From Craterostigma plantagineum (lineage: Eukaryota; Streptophyta; Magnoliopsida; Lamiales; Linderniaceae), in the NCBI GenBank assembly GCA_027422505.1, contig JAPQWV010001079.1, positions 62,001 to 126,000 on the forward strand: 64,000 nucleotides of DNA, read 5' to 3'. Positions within the stretch are counted from its first letter, which is position 1, and each line of letters starts with the position of its first letter. A program made the translations under genes and the position numbers. Below the pieces are notes generated by a model. It had not been told where the DNA came from, ran no database searches, and saw only the letters and a program-made list of their open reading frames with translations. Positions 55,895 to 64,000 of this stretch are shown here, piece by piece.

Positions 55895-58051
55895 CACTAC
55901 AAAAAAGCTCAAACAGCGACTACACGTAGCGACTACACGTGAGTAGTCGCTGTTTTTACAAATTAGCGACTACATTTATTGATTAGCGACTACAATATCT
56001 TAGTCGCAATTAGCGACTACAAAACCAGACGCTTAAGAAGAAAATCGCAGTCGCAAAAACTTTTTCCGACTACAATTGCATAATTTAGCGACTACAGATA
56101 TTTAGTCGCTAAATACGTCTAAGTTTTGGGCGGCTAATTTTCCGGTAGCGACTACATTTATTAATTTTAGTGACTACAAAAGTGTAGTCGCTAAATTTAA
56201 TACCCTAAATTCCCCATCGTGAAATCCCAAACCACAGTTCCCAAATCCGAAATTCCTCCACCATCTATCGCTGCGTTCGTCCCGACCACCACCGCCATTT
56301 GTCCCGACCTCCACCGCCGTTCGTCCGTCCCGACCTCCGCCGCCGTCCGCCTTCGCCCGACGAGTTCAGACGCCGTTCACCGTCGCTGGCCTTCGCCAAA
56401 TCAGAAAGGCACGCCATCCCTCGTATGTATCCTGTTTTCCGCCTTCGTCCGCCTCTCTCGCTGTCCGCTCCGTCGTTGGTTCGTCGCCGGGGCTTTGGCC
56501 GAATAGCTCGTCCGAGGTCGAACCGCCACACAGCCACGCCGGACTCCCGCCGGTCTTCAGGTCTCGCAGTCCCGTCGATTCTGCTCGAAATTGTTACAGC
56601 GATCTTCTTCATTCATCGAAGTTGGAGGCTCAGAGGACTATTCTGCTTCAAGGTAGGCTGATTTTTTTCTTTGCAGTCGATTGATATTTTGGGTTGAGAC
56701 TTTGGGTTCGTGTAATTGCTTAGAGGCAATATCTAATTTCAAATTTTGGGATCTCAAAATTTCTTTTCGGTACTTGGGTTCTCTGTTTTGCAGGCTTAGA
56801 TTATCCGCTGACGTTGGGTTATTTAGCTCAGTTCTTTTATTGTGATTGCTTTTTAACTTATTATCTTTATCCGTGATTTTTTGCATTATCTCTGCGTTTG
56901 CGTGTTTTTGTTTGTGCTAAGTGCTAACAAATGGACGCAGGAGCTAAGAATCAGTTGCGATGCCCGCTTCAAGAACAGTTTTTGCACAGAAAGAACTCTC
57001 GGGAGAATGTAAGTCATTGATTTTCCCTCTTTTGTTGTTTCTTCCTTCGCTCTTTTAACCTGATTGTTCTTTTTACATCATGACTCAATGCATGATTGTA
57101 TTGGGCTGATGTATTGAAGTTTTATGCCAATTGTATGAAATCAGTTTTATCTTTGATTTGTGGTTTGAGAATTTGAGAAGTTAACCAGTTTCTAATTTTT
57201 GATTGATTATTTGGCATTATGCTAAGTTTAAGATGCAACTCTCACTGTGAACATTTTCAGTGTTTTCTCGCGTTTAATCCGAGTTGCATCTTCAGCAATG
57301 GATTTCGACTTTGTGTTTATGTAGTCTTGGTGAGTTTGTATCGCTGTTTGTTAGTTATTAAAGACAACTTTTACTCAACTCCACAGATCGTAGAAGGGAG
57401 CAACAAAGAGGCGGTGGTAGATGGTATCGAGAGAAATCTCAGCATTAAGCTCGGCGATATCATACAAAAGGAAGACTCTCGTTTCACGAGGGAACGGAAA
57501 TGTATTCGTCTTCTCGCTTCTCGGAAATGTATTCGTCTTCTCGCCTCTCGGTGAGGACCAAGACGAACCAATTGCGGGAATGCTCGTCGACGAGCTCATT
57601 GAGAAGGCCCCATCGCTTTACCGGAGTTGTTCATTTGCGTAGTTGGAATGTTTTGTTTTTGTTGCTTTTATGTAGTGGATTATGTTTTATAATATATATC
57701 AATGGCGTTTTAAATTTATACTTCCAGTTTTATTTATTTTTATTTTTATTAACTAATTAATATAATTACCAATTACAATAAAATACAAGAATAAAAAAAT
57801 AAAGAAACAGATTAAATTTTGTAGTCGCTAATGTAGTCGCTAATGTAGTCGCAAAGTAATTTAGCGACTACAAAACTGTAGTCGCCATGTCGCTAAACTC
57901 CGACTAACTGGCGACTACGCAAATTTAGCGACAAGCCATATAGCGACTACATCTTGTAGTCGCAAATGTAGTCGTTAAATCTGTTTAGCGACTAATTTTG
58001 GGTGTTTAGCGACTAATACTTGTAGTCGCTAAAAGCCATTTTTTTGTAGTG
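55895..58051. mobile_element. Non-autonomous CACTA (En/Spm) element
   Basis: Ends CACTACAAAAAA and TTTTTTTGTAGTG are the inverted termini of the CACTA superfamily, flanked by a 3-bp duplication ATA (55892-55894 and 58052-58054). Subterminal regions (55915-56190 and 57820-58030) are packed with GCGACTAC and its complement GTAGTCGC, about 25 copies, the usual transposase-binding repeats. The interior has no transposase but exon-like pieces. Confidence 0.95.
56219..57642 (+). pseudogene. Exon-like pieces inside the CACTA element, possibly captured gene
   Basis: A GC-rich first piece (56219-56660, Pro/Arg/Ser-rich) ends near GTAGGC. A second, 56931-57008, starts ATGGACGCAGG and ends at AAT|GTAAGT. 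A third, after a CTCCACAG acceptor at 57387, codes EGSNKEAVVDGIERN and runs to a stop at 57554; another frame, to 57642, codes DQDEPIAGMLVDELIEKAPS. A 27-bp block (57496-57522) is duplicated in tandem. The compositional switch and splice-like borders suggest a captured host gene; the source is unknown. Confidence 0.4.
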
Positions 58052-58106
58052 ATATGCATCCTTTAAAGATTCAAGTTTTTTCAAATGGCCGTGAAAAGTG
58101 CATTTT

Positions 58107-59440
58107 TGTGACGACCCCCACCTTCTAATCGCTAATTAGCGACAAATCACGCCGGGTTTAGAAGCGAAAGCCGCGGAGAACCCATTTTACAAAAAATATA
58201 TATTTACACAAAATGTTAAAACAAACGGGCCTTAGGCCCGAAACACCCTATCACTCGCCCACATGTCGTCATCCATGTACAGCCCCGCCCTCAAAAGCCC
58301 ATGAAAGCTCCGATAGCCAGCCTCGATCATCGATTACCTACAACACGCAAATACTGAGCTATGCCCAATAGGTGAAATAGTGCACATGCACGTGTGACTC
58401 ACTCACGTTCACTCACTCCCAATTCTCACCAATGCAATGCCACTCATTATCACTCATCACAACCGGGATACACTCACCACCTCACAACGGGACCTGGGCT
58501 CCATACTGTGCACCATCACGCGAAGTCACTACCACGATCACGAACACAACCACAACACGATCAAAATACTACGGCAGTGGCCTACACCGAGCAGCCTCCC
58601 TGAGCCGTATCAGGTCACACTCTCAGGTCGCCTCTTCTTCCCAATGCGGTGCCTACGTTGGTAGCCTACACCAGGTCCCGTAAGGGTACCCAGGTCGCAC
58701 CCTCCAGGTCGCCTTCTCCCGCATGTGACAGCGTCGCCTACAATAGCTAGTCTACTTGGGATGTCCCAAGTCGTTCCTTTCTAGGTCGCCCGCAGTCTGC
58801 CGCATAATGTCCAACGGGCCATTGGCTCACCGTCACAGGCGCTGATGCACAGCAGATGCCCACACTCACGTGACTCCTCTACGGGTCGATAGCCAATATC
58901 GACTACTCGCTCACTAGGTACAATACAGTACCACCGTTCCACCACGGTACACTCCGTGAAATGCGTGTAATGCACATGCGGATACTTAACATAATAATAT
59001 ATGGTAACATGATGCCAAACGAAACTTACGTAAGCACATAATCGCATGATCACACGATAGCACATAAGAGCACATATATCATGTAAATCATTTAGTACGC
59101 CCTATTCACCTTACTCGCATAGCACATATATTTGAAATAAGCACAAATAGTTTACGTGTTGTAGATGGATATTCCACCTACCTGTCCTCCGATACTGTCG
59201 GCTAAGGGATCTGGTGGAATCCCTAAATATCGAGCCTCTGAGCAAATAAATATTATTAGTATATTTACTACTATTGTATTTGTATTAAAATAATTATATT
59301 TTAATACGAGTCTAAGTTAAGTCAATACCCCACGCTATCTAAATTAAGTTTTGCCCAAAAGTTTATTAAAATGTTGGTCAAAGTCCGGTCAACCCTAATT
59401 CACATAAAATCTCGGCGAAAGTATAAGTGAATCGTCCGAT
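58107..59440 (-). mobile_element. Ty3/gypsy LTR fragment inside copia-3
   Basis: It begins TGTGACGACCCCCACC, which read on the minus strand is an LTR end (GGTCGTCACA). Words such as ACATGTCGTCATCCATGTACAG are shared with the solo LTR at 19730 (near 19935). The other end lacks TG/CA borders, and the flanking copia-3 sequence resumes about 100 codons further into pol. Insertion was therefore followed by deletion. The end (TCGGCGAAAG, GAATCGTCCGATT) resembles phrases in the gypsy-3 LTR near 63100. No coding frame. Confidence 0.7.
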
Positions 59441-59449
59441 TGCTTAGCC

Positions 59450-60336
59450 TTGAAATCGCACGATGAATTTGATATGAGCCTAATGGGAGAACTCACGTAC
59501 TTCCTTGGATTGCAAGTCAAGCAATTGGACACGGGAACATTCATATCTCAAACGAAGTGCACGAAGGAACTACTTGAAAAATTCGGAATGACTGATTCCA
59601 AGGTACTTCCCACTCCTATGCATCAGACCGCCAAAATTGACAGTGATGAACAAGGTACGCTCTTTGACCAAACTAAGTATAGAGGTATGATCGGAAGTTT
59701 GCTCTACCTTACGGCAAACAGACCCGATATTATGTTTACTACTGGTCTATGTTCTAGATATCAATCGAGTCCTATGGAATTTCACTTGACAGCAGTCAAG
59801 CGGATACTTAGATATTTGAAAGGAACAATCAACTTTGCAATGTGGTATCCAAATTCCAAGGAACTCCCATTAATGGGATACTTGGACGCTGATTATGCCG
59901 GTTCTAGAGAAGATAGGAAAAGCAGTAGTGGTACTTGCCAATTACTAGGAAATTCCCTTGTAACTTGGTCCAGCCGGAAACAAAATGTCGTCGCCCTGTC
60001 CACAACCGAAGCAGAATATATGGCCTTAGGAAGTGTTCTTAGCAAATCCTTTGGATGAAACAGACCTTGAGTGATTACGGTTTAAGGTACGACCAAATTC
60101 CTATTTTCTGTGATAGCACTATTGCCATTAGTATCACTAAAAATCCCGTACACCACTCTCGAACTAAGCACATAGAGGTGAAATGCCATTTTATTCGAGA
60201 TCATGTTCAGAAAGGGAATATCAGCGTGAACTTCGTAGGAACTAATGATCAGCTGGCTGATATCTTCACGAAACCCCTCACTGAGAGTAGATTCTGTTAT
60301 ATTCGTGATCGATTAGGAATTATTGAGCTCAAATAG
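59450..60336 (+). pseudogene. pol: copia-3 pol: late RT and RNase H
   Basis: [36 protein letters not shown] and [16 protein letters not shown] follow the catalytic YVDD, which is lost in the deletion. RNase H: GYLDADYAGSREDRKSSSG (Leu in place of the usual Ser before Asp), [11 protein letters not shown], a frame change near 60040, then [20 protein letters not shown] and [13 protein letters not shown] to a stop at 60336. Similar throughout to the copia-2 protein. Confidence 0.92.
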
Positions 60337-60817
60337 CAAAGGTGACTAGATAAGTTAGCCCTTAGTATCTCTTCGATCTTATCCCTTGATTCTAATGATA
60401 TTTTTCTTGATTCTACCTTCCTTATCTATCCTATTTCTTTCACTCATGGGAAGATTATATTTTCTCTAAATAGATTTTCTTTGAGATTTATGTCAAATCT
60501 ATTTTCAGCCAAAAATTCCTTATTATTTTTGAAATCTGATCTTAGTCCTTATTTCCTTCCTTATCTCCGCGAGATATCCTCTGATCTTCGTTTAATTCCA
60601 TCTAATGGGCAGTTTCCTTATCCAGCCATGATCTTTGAGATTCAAATTTGAAATGTTTTCAATATCTGCCTCACGTCTAATCGATATCACATCTATCCAA
60701 ACTCATTTTCATTCTTATCCAAGAAGTTTCCGGCCTTTTTAATTCTTCTTTATTCAATTCATTCAACCCCAAGTCTTTCACTTCATTATTTCGCTCCTCA
60801 ATCCTTCGATCTCAATC

Positions 60818-61122
60818 ATGACGAAAACCAAAGGTGCCAGATCTGTCTACGACAAGAAGCGAAAGGCTGCTCTGCTCAAATCCCAATCTCTCCGAAAGCC
60901 ACTCGTTGAAATCAGGAAGAAAAACAAGAGAGCGACGGCGAGCAGGGAACCATAGCTGATATGAAATAGAGTATCAATGGTATCAAGGATGATAATAGGG
61001 AGAAGTTCGCCGAGATCTCATGGCACTTTAAAAGGGTTAAAAAGTATATGAAGGAGATCTCCAAGGATCTGAATAACGTTGAATCCTCATCTGCCTCATC
61101 CGATAGCAATTCCAGCCCTTAG
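60818..61122 (+). pseudogene. copia-3 extra ORF, internally deleted
   Basis: ATG at 60818 opens a Lys/Arg-rich N-terminus (MTKTKGARSVYDKKRKAALL) like that of the copia-2 extra ORF. After about 45 codons the sequence jumps to its C-terminal coiled coil (NGIKDDNREKFAEISWHF) and Ser-rich end. The whole central domain (about 350 codons in copia-2) is missing, and stops lie near 60954. Confidence 0.75.
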
Positions 61123-61280
61123 AACTTCGAATCCTAGTTATCTTCTAGCTCTAGTATTCCTAGTTCTAGTCTGTGTCTAGTACTAAGCTCTTATTTTACT
61201 GGTTTTGGGCTGGTAGGTCATGGTTGTTTGCAGGTTTTTGGTAAGTTGGTGGTGTTTTGGGTCCCTCCTTTTTTATGCTG

Positions 61281-61784
61281 AAGGGGGAGAATTTAGGGCA
61301 ATTAATGTCGTGTTTTGATTTGGTGTTGGGTTGTTTTGTTATCTTGGAATGCTATAATATAATCGACTTGCTTGCTTTTATATGCTTATGGCTTAATCTC
61401 CTTGTGCTTGAGTTTTGTTATTTGTTAAGGATTAAGGAATTCCACACATAGGCAGAGGGAGCAAACCGATATGATCTGATAGTTTGCGACATTCCATGAT
61501 AACTTGTGATTTTCCATATGATACGATCTGATAATTTGCGACATTGCATGGTAACTTTATTCCATATGATATGATCTGGTAATTGCTAAATGTTTTTGCT
61601 GTTGTGCTTACATAGGAAGATTAGCAATTAGACAGGGGGAGCATGCTATAAAACTGATAAATTTATTTGCTCTGATCATATATCTTGATACTTAAACATG
61701 CTAAGTGCTTAAATGGATTCATATCGAGTGTATCATATGCTTAAGATAGGCATTAATTACTTGTCATCATAAAAAAGGGGAGAT
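61281..61784 (+). other. Repeated polypurine tracts of copia-3
   Basis: GAAGGGGGAGAA (61281), CAGAGGGAGCA (61453), CAGGGGGAGCA (61632) and AAAAAAGGGGAGAT (61771-61784), the last abutting the LTR. Confidence 0.8.
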
Positions 61785-62537
61785 TGTAGACCTTTTTGGT
61801 CCAAAAGATTATGAGATTTTTTATTATTCCAAGTAATTATGTATTATGAGGGGTACAATTTAGAAAACTCGATATGTGTAATTTATGATGTTTAAGTATG
61901 TAAAATTATTCGATTAAGTGTTTAAATGTGATCAGATTGTTAAGATAATCGAATTTGTATGACTTTGTGATTAACTGGAATATTGCTGAGATCACCTGGT
62001 TATGGACGTTTTCGTATGAATGGAATCTCATTGCGTGCTATATATGGAAAATATATCATGTTGAGTGATATGTGAACTATCTGCGAGATTGAGTTATTTT
62101 AGGAAAGAATATCGCTGTGATCACCCGGATATGAATGATTGTGTACTTCTATATGGAAAGGATATTCTGATTGGGCTGAAAACGTGATTGAGTTATTTAT
62201 GATTTGAGAACATGTTAGTTGACTTCTAAATCAGTAAATGAATGATGTAACTTTCCTTGTGCGTCTTAGGAATAATATTTTTTAAAGTGATTAATTATAT
62301 GGGCTTTTATGTGGTAAGATGCTGATTGAGTCTATTTATGGAATGTGCTGAAATCGGATGAGATCACCATATCTCGAAAGTCTGTTAAACGTTGATACTC
62401 TTACTGCTTTCTAGGTAATAACATACTCTGCAACATCTTCTTAAAGGAAAGTATTTTTCAAAGAAGAACAAGCCAAATTTTTTTGTAGCCTACTTAACAC
62501 CCCCCCCCCCCCCCTCTTAGGCATATTTTATACTTCA
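61785..62537 (+). repeat. copia-3 3' LTR
   Basis: It starts TGTAGACCTTTTTGGTCC and ends ATTTTATACTTCA, the same border phrases as copia-2. At 753 bp it is less than half the copia-2 LTR length, so it is internally deleted (the promoter-like part of copia-2 has no counterpart). A run of 15 C at 62500-62514 precedes TCTTAGGC, an expansion of the C7-8 tract of copia-2. Confidence 0.88.
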
Positions 62538-62823
62538 CCTAGATTCCAAGGTTTTCCATTAATGTTGAAGTTAACATGCTTAAATCGCCTAAGTTGCAAA
62601 AGTTACAAAGGTATAGGTAGCATTTTTGCTTACCAAATTCGAAATCCCAACTGGCTTGGTGTGTTTCTTGGCTCGAGCTTCTCTCAGTTCCTTTATTTCT
62701 CTCGTTTGGTTTAGTTTATGCATGAGTGTTTTCTTTTACTCTTATCCCTTATATCGGTCTTTATCCATCGTTCTTTTGATTTACTTAATAATTATTAGAC
62801 CTAAACTTAGAGGATGGGGTTGA
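62538..62823. other. Spacer between copia-3 and gypsy-3
   Basis: AT-rich, no gene. The frame at 62626-62823 is hydrophobic by chance composition and has no recognised domain. Confidence 0.5.
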
Positions 62824-63613
62824 TGTGACAACTAGGTGACTAATATTTTCCTCATATGTTAAGCAATGTCCACAAAATCCTAGTCAATCAAAAGTTGACT
62901 TTAGTTTCTATCTTACCCTACAATCGATCAATTCTACTTAGGTTGGCGTATAAATCGCTTGATTTTGTACCCTAAATAGCTCGGCAAAAGTGACTTCTTT
63001 TGGGACATGGAATCGGTCGATGCTCCCTTGCTTAAGCTCGGCGATTTCACTCCAATGTGCATGAGAATCGATCGATTTCCTATTTGTTTAAGCTCGGCGA
63101 AAGTATACTCATTATGCCTTAGAATCGGGCGATTAAATTCCAAAGTGATCAATTATAAAATACACCTCAATCATCCGATTCCTTGCTCGAGGCCTAGTTT
63201 CGGCGCTATCAAGAATCGCCCGCTTCCATTCTCATTCAATTGGCCACTTTAAATGCTCACATGTATGGGAATCAATCGATTTCTTATTCTCATCCACTCG
63301 GTCGATTTTAACATTTACTTGTATGGAATTCGGTTGATTCCTATCTTGGCCAAAATCGATCGAATCTTGGTCCTTAGCTCTAATCGACCGAATTGGTCCA
63401 TACCACATATAGATGTTAGCTAAAACTTTCTAAGTCTTAATAAAATCACATAATATGCATATCTCACATAAGGTACATACGACATATAGCGTGTAGTCAT
63501 CTAGACATATAATATTGCAAAAACACGTACCATGCAGTCACGTAAGTCATATAATTCATAGAATATTTACGCAAATTTATTGGCCATCCTACTTACGGGA
63601 CTCGAGTATTACA
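62824..63613 (-). repeat. gypsy-3 3' LTR
   Basis: On the minus strand it begins TGTAATACTCGAG and ends CCTAGTTGTCACA, 790 bp, directly after a polypurine tract. Phrases with AATCGATCGATT, AAGCTCGGCGAAAG and related words repeat several times within it. Confidence 0.8.
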
Positions 63614-63632
63614 TCATCTCCCTTAAAAGGAT
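63614..63632 (-). other. gypsy-3 polypurine tract
   Basis: CCTTTTAAGGGAGATGA on the minus strand, immediately before the LTR start. Confidence 0.75.
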
Positions 63633-64000
63633 TTCTCCCTCGAAATCAAGCGGGGAGAAATAGCTCAGGGTATCGACTCCGTATGTCATCTTCCCATTCC
63701 CATGTAGCTTCCTCGATAGACTGATTCTGCCATAATACTTTGACCAACGGAAACTCTTTGTTTCGTAATCGTTTACTTCGTGCACTAAGATTTCCACTGG
63801 CCTTTCTTCATAACTCAAGTTTGGTTTGAGTTGTTGGCGGAGAACCTCATTATTTAGCACATGATTGGGGTCCGCGACGTACTTTCGCAGTGTTGATACA
63901 TGAAAGACGTCATGGACTTGGGCTAGTGAAGCTGGTAGTTCGAGCTGATATGTGTTGGGGTGGGCCTGATTAATCGACGCCGGCCCCCGAACAGCGCAAC
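63633..64000 (-). pseudogene. pol: gypsy-3 pol C-terminus: integrase end and chromodomain
   Basis: The minus-strand frame entering from the right edge codes NTYQLELPASLAQVHDVFHV and STLRKYVADPNHVL, the conserved integrase tail of chromoviruses. Next is LSYEERPVEILVHEV and, after a one-base frame change near 63749, VKVLWQNQSIEEATWEWEDD and RYPELF, a chromodomain. It ends at a stop just before the polypurine tract. The chromodomain places gypsy-3 among the chromoviruses, where this domain is thought to guide insertion to modified histones. The rest of the element lies beyond the window. Confidence 0.9.

Larger units (their letters stand above)
54894..62537 (+). mobile_element. copia-3: decayed Sirevirus, 5'-truncated, with two nested inserts
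   Basis: It begins inside integrase and continues through RT, RNase H, a reduced extra ORF, polypurine tracts and a 3' LTR. Its protein is close to copia-2 in the parts that remain, but stops and frameshifts are frequent, so it is older. A CACTA element and a gypsy LTR fragment lie within RT. The 5' LTR, gag, protease and the front of integrase are missing. Confidence 0.88.

Overview
This window looks like nuclear DNA of a flowering plant, most likely a eudicot. It is a nest of transposable elements with almost no intact host genes. The evidence is Ty1/copia elements with gag, pol and a downstream extra (env-like) ORF, long-LTR Ty3/gypsy elements, Mutator-like elements (MULEs) carrying Ulp1-type protease remnants, a CACTA element, a 5S-rRNA-derived TRIM LTR and a tRNA-like SINE head. 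Species cannot be fixed from the sequence. Element names (copia-1, gypsy-1 and so on) are local labels.

Layout. 1-3344 (-): a seven-exon DUF1985/Ulp1-protease gene of transposon type, broken by a stop and frameshifts, followed by short ATTCGAGT repeats. 3.9-6.8 kb: gene-poor, with two possible exons of an unrecognised gene. 6812-17689 (-): copia-1, a nearly complete Sirevirus-like element with 790-bp LTRs, gag, pol and an intact 750-codon env-like ORF; its RT is split at 12270-12734 by a Cassandra-type (5S-containing) solo LTR with a 5-bp target duplication. 18.3-24.8 kb (+): remains of a MuDR-type MULE, with a 3.5-kb solo gypsy LTR (19730-23213) sitting in its 5' region. 24844-44765 (+): gypsy-1, with a 5-kb 5' LTR that itself contains a 1.4-kb insertion; its RT is split by copia-2 (32487-43732), a young Sirevirus with 1.7-kb LTRs and a perfect GGAAG target duplication. 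Gypsy-1 has lost the rest of its integrase and its 3' LTR.

45277-50307: a MULE with a 9-bp duplication ATAAATATA that encloses a transposase zinc-knuckle end, an Ulp1-protease remnant and several arrays rich in GGTAC. 50.4-51.1 kb: a small foldback element with a tRNA-like head and a GC-rich hairpin. 51.1-54.6 kb: a decayed retrotransposon extra ORF. 54894-62537 (+): copia-3, a decayed Sirevirus interrupted by a CACTA element (55895-58051, TSD ATA) and by a gypsy LTR fragment (58107-59440). 62824-64000 (-): the 3' LTR and chromodomain end of gypsy-3, which runs off the window.

The order of insertion can be read directly. Gypsy-1 went into the MULE and copia-2 later into gypsy-1. The Cassandra LTR went into copia-1, and the CACTA element into copia-3. 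In two cases (Cassandra in copia-1, copia-2 in gypsy-1) removing the insert plus one target copy restores the host reading frame. The most unusual signal is a short word, close to AATGTTGGNCCAACATT and built on a 12-base period, that occurs about 13 times through copia-1 in LTRs, untranslated parts and coding parts. I did not notice it in any other element here.
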